Under the pieces are notes generated by a model. It made no database searches. It was not told the origin of the DNA and worked only from the letters and a program-made list of their open reading frames with translations. Of a stretch of DNA of 64,000 nucleotides, positions 1-7,943 are shown piece by piece (the stretch's first letter is position 1; every line of letters starts with the position of its first letter). The position numbers and the translations under genes are program-made. Source of the DNA: Pseudopedobacter sp035496935 (GTDB lineage: Bacteria > Bacteroidota > Bacteroidia > Sphingobacteriales > Sphingobacteriaceae); the NCBI GenBank assembly GCA_035496935.1, contig DATJED010000011.1:62001-126000 (forward strand). The letters run 5' to 3'.

Positions 1-2
1 CC

Positions 3-788
3 AAAATTGAGGCCTTTTTTGTGCATCATATTGACAGCGCTTTTCTGTTTATGTTAGCCGTAGGTTTTTTTGCACAATTAGTTGATGGCGCTTTAGGAAT
101 GGGTTATGGTGTTATCTCAACTACATTGTTGCTTTCCGGAGGTTTAAATCCTGCGGTAATTTCGGGCAGTATCCACACTGCCGAAATGTTTTCGAGCGGA
201 GCTTCGGGTTTTAGCCATTATAAATTCGGGAACGTAAATAAGAAGCTATTTAAAACACTGTTAATTCCTGGTGTTTTAGGCGCAATAGCCGGTGCTGTTT
301 TGTTAGGTTATGCTGGCGATAGTTATGCGGACTACATTAAACCCATTATTTCGGCTTATACTTTTGTTTTAGGTGTCCGTATTTTATCTCATGCTTTTAA
401 AAAAGAAGTAAAGCCAAAGAAAATAAAACGGGCTGGCTGGCTTGCGGGTTTCGGTGGTTTTTTGGATTCTTTTGGTGGTGGCGGCTGGGGCCCAATTGTT
501 ACCAGCACTTTAATAGCGAAAGGAAAAACACCTAAATACGTCATCGGTTCGGTAAGTTTAACGGAGTTTTTTGTTACCATGGCAAGTGCGCTTACTTTTT
601 TTATCATATTAGGTGTAAGTCATTTAGGCGCTATTTTTGGGTTGATTGCTGGCGGTTTGTTGGCAGCGCCAATTGCAGCGAGACTAACAGGGAAACTGCC
701 TGTAAAAAAGATGTTTATAGGTGTAGGGATAGTGGTTTTAATTTCGAGTATAAGAATTTTATGGCATTCACTCCATCAATTTTTATAG
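3..788 (+). CDS. TauE/SafE-family permease (5' end probably outside window)
   Basis: Polytopic membrane protein of the sulfite exporter TauE/SafE family, which moves small organic or sulfur anions across the inner membrane. The N-terminal helix carries the family signature QLVDGALGMGYG, and a glycine-rich second signature FGGGGWGP opens the second half, giving the usual duplicated layout; about seven to eight hydrophobic segments are visible. The frame stays open to the left edge, so the true start may lie upstream; a GTG at 21 is the first start inside the window. Substrate cannot be told from sequence. A second, distinct family member lies at 30228-31025 in a sulfur operon. Confidence 0.85.
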   Translation, partial: KIEAFFVHHIDSAFLFMLAVGFFAQLVDGALGMGYGVISTTLLLSGGLNPAVISGSIHTAEMFSSGASGFSHYKFGNVNKKLFKTLLIPGVLGAIAGAVLLGYAGDSYADYIKPIISAYTFVLGVRILSHAFKKEVKPKKIKRAGWLAGFGGFLDSFGGGGWGPIVTSTLIAKGKTPKYVIGSVSLTEFFVTMASALTFFIILGVSHLGAIFGLIAGGLLAAPIAARLTGKLPVKKMFIGVGIVVLISSIRILWHSLHQFL

Positions 789-869
789 AAAATTGATTAA
801 ATAGCGTTTACTGATGTTTTTTCATCAACTAAAATCATAAATTTATATCGATACAAATCCAAATAAGAC

Positions 870-1763
870 ATGAAACCTATTTATTTAAGTGATGCCGGAC
901 CAAAAGTTTCTCCTGCTGTTTACGGCTTTTACCGTTGGAACGATTTAGAAACTGATCTTCCGCAAAAGATGGAAGAAATTTTTAACCTATGTCTGGATTT
1001 AGGGATCAATACCTTTGACCACGCTGATATTTACGGAAATTACAGATGTGAGGAGGAATTTGGCAAGATGTTGCAAAAAAGTGCGGTAAAGCGTGAAGAT
1101 ATTGTTTTGTTCACTAAATGCGGTTTATGCGAGCCTCATCCGTCAAGACCTAATATCAAAACCAGATATTTAGATTCTTCTGCACAACATATCAACGCAA
1201 GTTTGCATCAATCATTAAAAAACCTAAAAACAGATTATGTTGATGTTTTTTTGCTGAACAATTTAGATCCAACTGCAGATTTAGAAGAAACCGCCGCCGA
1301 GCTTTTTAAGCTAAAACAAGAAGGGAAGATTAAAACCGTCGGTTTAAGCAATTTCAACGTTTTTCAGCACCAGCTGTTGTCATCGTACCTTAAAATGCCA
1401 ATTGTTACCAATCATGTAGAGCTTAATTTATTAAATACCAGTGCTTTAGAAAACGGACAGATAGATTACATGAAACAAAAATACATGCGTCCGTTTGCGC
1501 TTGCGCCTTTAGCCGAAGGAAGAATCGCTGTCGGAATGGATTTATCTGAAGTGGTGATGAGGGAAAAGTTAGATGTTTTGGCAGAAAAATACAATACTAC
1601 CTTAGAGTCTATTGCAGTTGCTTGGTTGCTTAAACTTGGCGCTTTGCCGTTAATTGGAACACGAAACGAAAACAGAATTAGAAACATAGTTGCTGCTTTT
1701 GATATCGAACTTGACAGACAGGATTGGCATAACCTTTATAACAGCACCCGTATTTTTAAATAG
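870..1763 (+). CDS. Aldo/keto reductase with altered catalytic tetrad
   Basis: NAD(P)H-dependent oxidoreductase of the aldo/keto reductase superfamily, closest in style to the YdhF group. The barrel motifs are present: NTFDHADIYGNY supplies the catalytic Asp and Tyr, LFTKCG the Lys, and GLSNFN and the C-terminal PLIGTRNENRIRN match cofactor-binding segments. The strand that normally ends in the catalytic His (LLHRPDP-like) reads LLNNLDP, so the His is replaced by Asn130. Length (297 aa) is normal. The gene following 6 bp downstream (a LOG-family hydrolase) is probably co-transcribed. Substrate unknown; activity may be reduced or altered by the His loss. Confidence 0.85.
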   Translation: MKPIYLSDAGPKVSPAVYGFYRWNDLETDLPQKMEEIFNLCLDLGINTFDHADIYGNYRCEEEFGKMLQKSAVKREDIVLFTKCGLCEPHPSRPNIKTRYLDSSAQHINASLHQSLKNLKTDYVDVFLLNNLDPTADLEETAAELFKLKQEGKIKTVGLSNFNVFQHQLLSSYLKMPIVTNHVELNLLNTSALENGQIDYMKQKYMRPFALAPLAEGRIAVGMDLSEVVMREKLDVLAEKYNTTLESIAVAWLLKLGALPLIGTRNENRIRNIVAAFDIELDRQDWHNLYNSTRIFK

Positions 1764-1769
1764 CTGGAA

Positions 1770-2357
1770 GTGATAAAATCTATTTGCGTTTATTGCGGTG
1801 CTAATTTTAATGGCGACGAAGATTTAAAAGTCGTTGTTGAGGAGTTGGCTTTACTCATGGTAAAAAACAATATCAAATTGGTTTTTGGCGGAGGAAGTGT
1901 GGGCGTAATGGGCTTAATTGCCGATGCAGTTTTAAAGAACGGAGGTGAAGCTATCGGTGTTATTCCGGCTTTTTTGATGGATAAAGAAGTCGGTCACAAA
2001 GGCTTAACGGAAATGATTGTCACAGAAAATATGCATCAGCGTAAGCAAAAAATGGCCGATATTGCTGATGCTTTTCTAATTCTTCCGGGCGGTTTTGGAA
2101 CGCTGGAAGAATTTTTTGAGGTTTTAACTTGGCTTCAGTTGGGTCTGCATCAAAAGGCAATTGGCGTTTTAAATTTTAACGGCTTTTACGATTTTTTGTT
2201 CAAACAAATGGACGTAATGGTAGAACAGAGCTTTCTGAAACCTATAAACAGAGATTTAGTCATCAACGAATCGTCGCCAGAAAAGATTATCGATGCTATG
2301 AGTAAATTCTCCGCAAAACCGGATGATGTCTGGTTCAAAGAACGAAATTTAAGTTAG
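1770..2357 (+). CDS. LOG-family (TIGR00730) Rossmann-fold nucleotide 5'-monophosphate phosphoribohydrolase
   Basis: Cytosolic LOG-like protein, a family that removes the base from (cytokinin) riboside 5'-monophosphates and is often annotated as lysine decarboxylase-like. The diagnostic motifs are the nucleotide-binding loop GGGSVGVMG near residue 40 and PGGFGTLEE near residue 110, preceded by MHQRKQKM, which holds the conserved Arg-Lys. Start is GTG at 1770, six bases after the stop of the aldo/keto reductase, so the two form a likely operon. Length 195 aa is typical. The physiological substrate in Bacteroidota is not certain. Confidence 0.88.
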   Translation: MIKSICVYCGANFNGDEDLKVVVEELALLMVKNNIKLVFGGGSVGVMGLIADAVLKNGGEAIGVIPAFLMDKEVGHKGLTEMIVTENMHQRKQKMADIADAFLILPGGFGTLEEFFEVLTWLQLGLHQKAIGVLNFNGFYDFLFKQMDVMVEQSFLKPINRDLVINESSPEKIIDAMSKFSAKPDDVWFKERNLS

Positions 2358-2419
2358 TTTTAATTTAACGGTAGAATTTTTATGCTTAAAATAATTCTTG
2401 GCAAAGGAATTGAATAGCT

Positions 2420-2445
2420 TGTTTAAAATGTAAATCATTTAAACA
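2420..2445. promoter_or_regulatory. Inverted repeat just upstream of the PAP2 start codon
   Basis: TGTTTAAA (2420-2427) and TTTAAACA (2438-2445) form a perfect 8-bp inverted repeat with a 10-bp spacer, ending five bases before the ATG at 2451. It could be an operator or an mRNA hairpin masking the translation start. No other copy was noticed, so the role is open. Confidence 0.3.
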
Positions 2446-2450
2446 GTAAT

Positions 2451-3269
2451 ATGAAAAAAGCTAAATACTTTCCCATCTTAATTTTCTCTTTATTTTTTGC
2501 CAATAAACTGTTTTCCCAAACAGAATCTCCATACGAAACAAGTTTTAAATATGATGGACCAGCTGTTGCAGCAGGTTTAGGTTTAAGCTATCTCGGCTTA
2601 ACACTTGTTAAAAACAAAAGTGAACTCACTGCTGCTGAGGTGTTAAATAAATCAAAAGAAGACGTTTTTTTTATGGACAGGTTTTCCGCAGGTTACTATT
2701 CTGAAAAAGCAGATAAAGACAGCTACATTCCGTTTTACGGCTCATTTGCAGTAGCGCCAATTGTAGCGTTAATTGATAAAAACCAAAGGTCTCATTACGG
2801 ACAAATTTCTGTAATGTTCATTGAAACAATGTCTGCCGCAGCGGCTTCATTTACAATAGCTGCCGGTTTGGTAGAACGTAGTCGCCCCTTGGTTTATAAC
2901 ACTTCAATTCCGGTTGAGGAAAGGCAAGATAAAGATGAACAACGATCTTTCTTTGCCGGACACACCGCCGCAACCGCCGCCGCAACTTTTTTCGTGGCTA
3001 AAGTTTTCAGTGATTTTAATCCAGATTCAAAACTTAAACCCTACGTATGGACAGCCGCCGCAATTATTCCTGCATCTGTAGGTTATATGAGGTTAAAAGC
3101 TGGTAAGCACTTTTTAAGCGATAACTTATTAGGTTACGGGATTGGCGCCGCCTGTGGAATTTTGATACCCCAATTACATAAGAAAACAAATACATCTAAC
3201 CTTTCCGTTGCTCCGGTAATGGGTTTCAACTATCAAGGGATGGGTTTAAAGTATAAGTTTAAAAACTAG
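2451..3269 (+). CDS. PAP2-family phosphatase, exported
   Basis: Phosphatidic acid phosphatase type 2 / haloperoxidase-like protein. An N-terminal signal sequence (KYFPILIFSLFFANKLFSQ) suggests export to the envelope. The three active-site blocks are recognisable: VERSRP for the K/R-x6-RP block, FFAGHTAAT for PSGH, and RLKAGKHFLSD for SRx5HxxxD. The second block has Ala in place of Ser before Gly-His. Family members dephosphorylate lipid phosphates such as undecaprenyl pyrophosphate or PgpB substrates; which applies here is unknown. The N-terminal 80 residues are variable. Confidence 0.82.
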   Translation: MKKAKYFPILIFSLFFANKLFSQTESPYETSFKYDGPAVAAGLGLSYLGLTLVKNKSELTAAEVLNKSKEDVFFMDRFSAGYYSEKADKDSYIPFYGSFAVAPIVALIDKNQRSHYGQISVMFIETMSAAAASFTIAAGLVERSRPLVYNTSIPVEERQDKDEQRSFFAGHTAATAAATFFVAKVFSDFNPDSKLKPYVWTAAAIIPASVGYMRLKAGKHFLSDNLLGYGIGAACGILIPQLHKKTNTSNLSVAPVMGFNYQGMGLKYKFKN

Positions 3270-3352
3270 TTTTTTGCGGCATCAGGATTCACTATTTTCT
3301 ACTCACCATTCACTCTTTTCGCTGTTTTCCATTTTATCGCTATCTTTCGGTA

Positions 3353-3862
3353 ATGATACAGTTGAACGCAATAATAGAGCAGTTTGATAAAAAAGGAGAA
3401 AAAACTGGGTGGACCTATCTCGATATTCCGCAAGCTATTGCAAATGAACTGAAACCTGATTGCAAAGTTAGTTTTAGGGTAAAAGGTCTTGTTGATCAAG
3501 TTAATTTTTCAGGAATTGCATTGGCGCCAATGGGCGAAGGCAATTTTATTTTACCGTTAAAAAAGGAATTACAGAAAAGAATCGGTAAACGAAAAGGAGC
3601 AACGGTTGTTCTACAGATAACTGAAGACAAAGATTTTAAAATTGAAATGCCAGACGATTTAAAACAATGTTTGGAAGATGCTGAAGGTACTTTAACGCAA
3701 TTTTATACGCTACCAAAATCGCATCAAAATTATTATTTCAATTGGATTAATTCGGCGAAAACTGATGTCACTCGGGTAAAACGGATAACCCAAACTATCG
3801 AAGCAATGGAAATGAAGATGAACTACGGAGAGATGATTCGGTACAACAAATCAAAAAAATAA
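3353..3862 (+). CDS. YdeI/OmpD-associated-like protein (DUF1905 N-terminal domain)
   Basis: Predicted cytosolic protein of 169 aa. The N-terminal half resembles the DUF1905 beta-barrel (GWTYLDIPQAIANELKP ... RVKGLVDQVNFSG), and the C-terminal part contains the YdeI-like helical segment (YFNWINSAKTDVTRVKRI), typical of bacteriocin-resistance or OmpD-associated annotations. Biochemical function is not established for the family. Its stop overlaps the start of the Rieske gene by one base (TAATG), so the two are translationally linked. Confidence 0.75.
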   Translation: MIQLNAIIEQFDKKGEKTGWTYLDIPQAIANELKPDCKVSFRVKGLVDQVNFSGIALAPMGEGNFILPLKKELQKRIGKRKGATVVLQITEDKDFKIEMPDDLKQCLEDAEGTLTQFYTLPKSHQNYYFNWINSAKTDVTRVKRITQTIEAMEMKMNYGEMIRYNKSKK

Positions 3863-4185
3863 TGGAGTGGTTTCCCGTAGCTATTTCTTCTTTAAGCAGC
3901 GCCGATGTACAGTTAATTGTGATAAAAGGTAAAAAGCTGATTTTGGTTAAAGAAGAGGGCAGATTTTATGTTTTTACAAATAAATGCCCGCATGCCGGAG
4001 CCGATTTAAGCGCCGGTTGGTGCCAAAAAGGTTTTCTGGTTTGCCCAGTTCATCGCTATAGCTATAATTTGGAGAATGGGAGAGGAGCAAAGGGCCAGGG
4101 AGATTATCTGAAGAATTATCCAACAAAAGTCGAAGGAAATACGCTTTTTATTGGTTTAAAAAAACCGTGGTTTAAATTTTGGTAA
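3862..4185 (+). CDS. Small Rieske [2Fe-2S] protein
   Basis: Cytosolic Rieske-type ferredoxin of 107 aa, similar to the NirD-like small subunit or to dioxygenase ferredoxins. The two cluster-binding motifs are complete: CPHAG (C-x-H) near residue 43 and CPVHRY (C-x2-H) near residue 63. No signal peptide or membrane segment is present, so it acts as a soluble electron carrier. It overlaps the preceding YdeI-like gene by one base. No partner oxygenase or reductase is adjacent. Confidence 0.85.
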   Translation: MEWFPVAISSLSSADVQLIVIKGKKLILVKEEGRFYVFTNKCPHAGADLSAGWCQKGFLVCPVHRYSYNLENGRGAKGQGDYLKNYPTKVEGNTLFIGLKKPWFKFW

Positions 4186-4227
4186 ATCTGCTTTTACAAG
4201 CTGTTAACTTGCCCAGTATGGGCTACC

Positions 4228-4292
4228 GATTTGTAACAAATCAATAAAAGATAAAAAAGTCTTTTATTGTTGAATTGTGTGATTTATATTTG
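4228..4292 (+). promoter_or_regulatory. Operator and promoter of the rrf2 gene
   Basis: A perfect 10-bp inverted repeat, CAATAAAAGA (4242-4251) and TCTTTTATTG (4260-4269) with an 8-bp spacer, lies next to a second dyad GATTTGTAACAAATC (4228-4242). A Bacteroidota -7 element TATATTTG follows at 4285-4292, only nine bases before the ATG at 4302, so the transcript would have almost no leader. The layout fits autoregulation by the Rrf2 protein. A copy of the left half-site recurs at 4753 before the oxidase operon. Confidence 0.65.
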
Positions 4293-4301
4293 CATCATCA
4301 A

Positions 4302-4739
4302 ATGGGAATTTTTTCAAAAACTTGCGAATACGCTATCCGATCTGTTTTCTTTATCGCCCACCGTACAGAGAAAGGAACAAGAGTTAGTATAAAAGAGATT
4401 GCTACGGGTATAAGCTCTCCCGAACATTTTTTAGCCAAAATTTTGCAGGATTTAAGTAAAAAGGGGATTGTGAAATCTGCAAAGGGACCCAACGGCGGTT
4501 TTTATATGGATGAAAGTACATTACAGAGGCCTTTGGTAGATGTTGTAGAAGCAATTGATGGAAACGGACTTTTTGTTGGTTGCGGTTTAGGTTTAATTTC
4601 CTGTTCAGAAAGCAAACCGTGTCCTTTGCACAACGAGTTTAAAGTGATCAGAGAAAATATCCACCACATGTTGGTCAGTACAACTATCAAAGAGTTTAAC
4701 GGAGACTTAAATCTGGGAATTACTATTTTGAAGAAATAG
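4302..4739 (+). CDS. Rrf2-family Fe-S transcriptional regulator
   Basis: Winged-helix Rrf2 regulator of about 145 aa. The N-terminus (MGIFSKTCEYAIRSVFFIA) and the recognition region (LQDLSKKGIVKSAKGPNGGF) are typical. Three cysteines in VGCGLGLISCSESKPCPLH (C-x6-C-x5-C) match the [2Fe-2S]/[4Fe-4S]-binding arrangement of IscR/NsrR-type members, so it probably senses NO, O2 or Fe-S status. I chose ATG 4302 over GTG 4275 because the conserved N-terminus begins there and the -7 element overlaps the longer start. It lies directly before the oxidase/globin operon and is its likely controller. Confidence 0.88.
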   Translation: MGIFSKTCEYAIRSVFFIAHRTEKGTRVSIKEIATGISSPEHFLAKILQDLSKKGIVKSAKGPNGGFYMDESTLQRPLVDVVEAIDGNGLFVGCGLGLISCSESKPCPLHNEFKVIRENIHHMLVSTTIKEFNGDLNLGITILKK

Positions 4740-4751
4740 TTTTTTTAATTC

Positions 4752-4776
4752 TAATAAAAGATAAAAAGGTATTAAT
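4752..4776 (+). promoter_or_regulatory. Second copy of the Rrf2 half-site before the oxidase operon
   Basis: The stretch AATAAAAGATAAAAA (4753-4767) is identical to the left arm and spacer of the rrf2 operator at 4243-4257. Its right arm is degenerate, but TAATA (4752-4756) and TATTA (4770-4774) keep an outer dyad. A weak -7-like CAAATTTG sits at 4805-4812. This is the best candidate site for control of the downstream operon by the Rrf2 protein. Confidence 0.5.
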
Positions 4777-4875
4777 ATCAATTAAATGAATATTTTTAAC
4801 ATAACAAATTTGGAAATGGCAACTCCCTGTCATATTTATTCCGGAAAATTTTCTGCATTCATTTTAACCTTAAAC

Positions 4876-5121
4876 ATGCAGAATTACCATGTAATTATAA
4901 ATATTTTATTATGCTTAGTCATCGTAATTATGCTTATTTTGCTTTTGACGATGACCAGAAGTATGCGTAGTTTAAAAGAATCCGCGCTACATGACAAGGA
5001 AAATGGTAAGGTTTGGATCAACCGAAAATTATATGATTTTGATGCCGAACAGTTAAAAATTTTATTAAAAAAAATCAATAAAGCAAACAAAAATGATAAA
5101 CAGGTTGAAAACAAAGATTAG
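4876..5121 (+). CDS. Small single-pass membrane protein preceding the oxidase gene
   Basis: Predicted 81-aa protein with one N-terminal membrane helix (VIINILLCLVIVIMLILLL) followed by a charged tail (KENGKVWINRKLYDFD, then a lysine-rich end). No family recognised. The ATG at 4876 is preferred to ATG 4786 because the helix starts right after it and the upstream 30 residues look random. Its 3' end overlaps the oxidase gene by 29 bp, so it belongs to the operon and could be an assembly factor or accessory subunit, in the position small CcoS/CcoQ-like proteins often take. Function unproven. Confidence 0.55.
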   Translation: MQNYHVIINILLCLVIVIMLILLLTMTRSMRSLKESALHDKENGKVWINRKLYDFDAEQLKILLKKINKANKNDKQVENKD

Positions 5122-6934
5122 TAAGACATTAAGTTGTGCGCTAATTTTTATTTTGCTATCAAGTATTTGCGCATTTGGGCAAACAACGCAAAGCACAAAA
5201 GATATAATTACAAACCCGGGGGTATTAATCACAATAGTGTTGATACTAATTCCACTATTGATAGCGGTTTATTTGGCCACCGCTAAAGTGAGGAACCTGG
5301 TAAAAAAAGTAAAAATTCAAGATGTTGATAAGCAAAAGACAGCGATTTTAGAGTCGCTAAGCGAAGAAGAAATCCAAACCTTATCACAATCTTTAGAGAA
5401 AAGAAAAGCGGCAGTTGAGTTTAAATTAACAAATACAGAGCTTGCTGGTGATTTGCCTGCCGATGATACCAAAGGAATGATTCATCATGTGAACGAGGTA
5501 AATGTCCCTCGGTTTATTCCTGATAAAAAGCGCTCTGTTAAAAGGCCTCAGGTAAATCCCCTGCTTGCAAAATTGGTAATATGGCATCTAGGAGCGGCAA
5601 CTTTATGGTTGGTTTTAGGTACTTCAATAGGAGAGTACCTCGGAATTAAATTTGTTTCGCCCGATGTTGACCATATCAGCTGGTTAAGTTTTGGTAGGTT
5701 GAGACCCGTACACACTAATATGGTGTTTTGGGGCTGGAGTTCTTTGGCCATGATTGGTTTAGGTTATTATGTTGTTTACACAGTTAGCAATACCGTAGTA
5801 AAATCGTTAAAAAGTGCATGGGTAGCATTTTGGTTAGTTAACGCATCGGTAATTTTTGGTTCCTTGTCCTTAATGGCCGGGATTAATAATGGCGGTGGCG
5901 AATACCGTGAGTATATATGGCCAATTATGTTGCTTTTCGCAATAGCTATAGTTATTACTTTAGTAAATTATTTGAGTATCATCGCCAAAAGGGCAACAAA
6001 AGAAATCTATGTTTCAAATTGGTACATCGTAGCCGCTGTAATTTTTACCATCATTATTACATTGGTAGCTTATTTGCCTTTTTGGCAAAATGGTTTAGGC
6101 GAAACCATTGCGCAAGGCTATTACATGCACCAAGGCGTTGGAATGTGGTTTATGCTTTTTACCTTGGGTTTGGTTTACTATTTTTTACCGCAACAGCTTA
6201 ATACCCCAATTTATTCGTACAGTTTGGGGATATTAGCCTTTTGGTCGCAGATTTTATTTTATACTGTAATTGGTACGCACCATTTTATTTTTAGCGCTAT
6301 CCCCTGGTGGTTACAAACTACCGCAATTATAGGTAGCGTCGGAATGCTCATCCCGGTAGCGGCAGGCACAACAAATTTTTTGATGACCATGCGAGGGAAT
6401 TTCCACAAAGTTGGCTCAAGTTATACCTTGCCTTTTTATTTGGTTGCAATTATTTTCTATTTCACTGGCTCATTTCAAGGAACCGCCGAAGCATTCAGAT
6501 CGGCGAATTTATACTGGCATTTTACAGATTTTACGGTAGCGCACTCTCACCTTACCATGTACGGTATCATTGCGTTTTTCCTTTGGGCATTTGTTTATAC
6601 GCTTGTGCCTCGGTTAACAGGAAAGGAACCGACACATGCTTTGGTAGGAGCACATTTTTGGATGGCTTTAATTGGGATGCTATTTTATACAGTTCCATTA
6701 ATGATAGGAAGTACCTTACGTGGCGTTGAATGGATGGAAGGAAAACCATTTATTGATACTGTGGCCAATATGGCTCCGTACTGGGTTTGGCGAGCAATTG
6801 GGGGTTCTTTAATGTGGGCATCGCATCTAATTTTCGCTTATAATTTATATACAATGGTTAAAAAAAGTGAGGATACTGATATCCAAACAGCACTTTTTAA
6901 TCAATTAAAGAAAGAAGACAATACAAAAATTTAA
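5093..6934 (+). CDS. Divergent cbb3-type oxidase subunit I (CcoN-like) with N-terminal extension
   Basis: Haem-copper oxidase catalytic subunit, C family. From residue 150 on it aligns with CcoN: H207 (RPVHTN) and H486 for low-spin haem b; H346 (YYMHQGVG), H396 and H397 (GTHHF) for CuB; H484 for the high-spin haem; and Y390, six residues before H396, at the position of the His-Tyr cross-link of cbb3 oxidases. The Glu of the CcoN FEG motif is Gln462 (GSFQG). Residues 1-150 are an unusual extension: a signal-like segment ending CAFGQ, a second membrane helix (residues 43-64), then a charged helical linker. The downstream c-type subunit is separate, not fused as CcoNO. Role: terminal reduction of O2 at low oxygen; an NO-related role is possible but the NOR glutamates are absent. 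Confidence 0.85.
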   Translation: MINRLKTKISKTLSCALIFILLSSICAFGQTTQSTKDIITNPGVLITIVLILIPLLIAVYLATAKVRNLVKKVKIQDVDKQKTAILESLSEEEIQTLSQSLEKRKAAVEFKLTNTELAGDLPADDTKGMIHHVNEVNVPRFIPDKKRSVKRPQVNPLLAKLVIWHLGAATLWLVLGTSIGEYLGIKFVSPDVDHISWLSFGRLRPVHTNMVFWGWSSLAMIGLGYYVVYTVSNTVVKSLKSAWVAFWLVNASVIFGSLSLMAGINNGGGEYREYIWPIMLLFAIAIVITLVNYLSIIAKRATKEIYVSNWYIVAAVIFTIIITLVAYLPFWQNGLGETIAQGYYMHQGVGMWFMLFTLGLVYYFLPQQLNTPIYSYSLGILAFWSQILFYTVIGTHHFIFSAIPWWLQTTAIIGSVGMLIPVAAGTTNFLMTMRGNFHKVGSSYTLPFYLVAIIFYFTGSFQGTAEAFRSANLYWHFTDFTVAHSHLTMYGIIAFFLWAFVYTLVPRLTGKEPTHALVGAHFWMALIGMLFYTVPLMIGSTLRGVEWMEGKPFIDTVANMAPYWVWRAIGGSLMWASHLIFAYNLYTMVKKSEDTDIQTALFNQLKKEDNTKI

Positions 6935-6935
6935 G

Positions 6936-7943
6936 ATGGAAATATATAATAATCATAAACGCTTATATATTGCTGCTGCAGTAATGTTTCTTGCACTAAC
7001 GTTATATGCTGCATTAATTCCGGCGTATAGAGCGCAAGAAGATAACGCTCCGTTGCCAAAAAGCAAGCCTTTAACAGAGCAAGAAACTTTGGGTAAAGCT
7101 GTATTTGTAAAAGAAGGTTGTATTGCTTGCCATACGCAACAAGTACGTAATGTAGATATGGATAAAGTTTGGGGAGAGCGTCCGAGTGTGGCGGCAGATT
7201 ATGCTAGAAATACAAGAACTGATGTCTGGCGTAATACTGCAAACTTGCTCGGTTCCGAACGCACTGGTCCCGATTTAACAAATATTGGAAATCGCCAACC
7301 AAGTAAAGAATGGAATTTGATACACCTTTACAATCCGCGTTCGGTAGTCGGACAGTCTATTATGCCAGCTTATCCTTGGTTGTTTGAGGTGAAGGATGTG
7401 GCTGCAGTTGCCGATGTAACCGTTCAAGTTCCAGAGGAATATAGGAAAAATATTAAAGGAGATATTGTTGCAACAGAAGACGCTCTTAATTTGGTGGCTT
7501 ATTTGCAGTCATTGAAGCAAGTAAGTTTGCCTGATGGCAAGCCGATTCCTAAGTTTCTTTATCCAAAACAAGCAACACCTGATTTGGTGGGCATGTCAAG
7601 CAAAGACGAACCTGCGCTTGATGGTGCAAGTTTATACGCAGCAAATTGCCAAAGTTGCCACCAAGCAAATGGCGAAGGTTTGCCGGGTGCTTTTCCACCA
7701 CTTAAAGGAAGCAGTATTGTTTTAGATCCGGATCCTAAAACCATGATTACGATAATTATGAAAGGTTATAATGGAAGGGCAAGAGAAGGCTTTGCAGAAA
7801 TGCCTCCAATTGGCACAAACAACAACTTAAAGCCCGAAGAAATTGCTGCAATTGTAAGCCATGAGCGTACCAGCTGGGGAAATAATGCTAAAAAGGTTAC
7901 CGTTGATGAAGTAAAAGCCATTTTAGAACAAATTGGAAAGTAA
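6936..7943 (+). CDS. Fused dihaem cytochrome c (CcoO-like plus CcoP-like domain)
   Basis: Membrane-anchored cytochrome c that would feed electrons to the CcoN-like subunit. One N-terminal helix (IAAAVMFLALTLYAALIPA) is followed by a CcoO-type monohaem domain with EGCIACHTQQVR, the CcoO signature SERTGPDLTNIG and an axial-Met segment SIMPAYPWLF. A second monohaem domain follows (NCQSCHQANGEGLPGAFPP, Met in FAEMPPIG), like the second half of CcoP. In standard cbb3 oxidases these are separate subunits, so this 335-aa protein seems to condense both. It starts two bases after the stop of the oxidase gene. Confidence 0.85.
   Translation: MEIYNNHKRLYIAAAVMFLALTLYAALIPAYRAQEDNAPLPKSKPLTEQETLGKAVFVKEGCIACHTQQVRNVDMDKVWGERPSVAADYARNTRTDVWRNTANLLGSERTGPDLTNIGNRQPSKEWNLIHLYNPRSVVGQSIMPAYPWLFEVKDVAAVADVTVQVPEEYRKNIKGDIVATEDALNLVAYLQSLKQVSLPDGKPIPKFLYPKQATPDLVGMSSKDEPALDGASLYAANCQSCHQANGEGLPGAFPPLKGSSIVLDPDPKTMITIIMKGYNGRAREGFAEMPPIGTNNNLKPEEIAAIVSHERTSWGNNAKKVTVDEVKAILEQIGK

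Noticed and set aside
5093..6934. The CcoN-like protein as a nitric oxide reductase
   Set aside because: The Glu residues after the first CuB-type His in NorB are missing, and the cross-link Tyr typical of O2-reducing cbb3 enzymes is present. An NO-related role of the whole operon remains possible.
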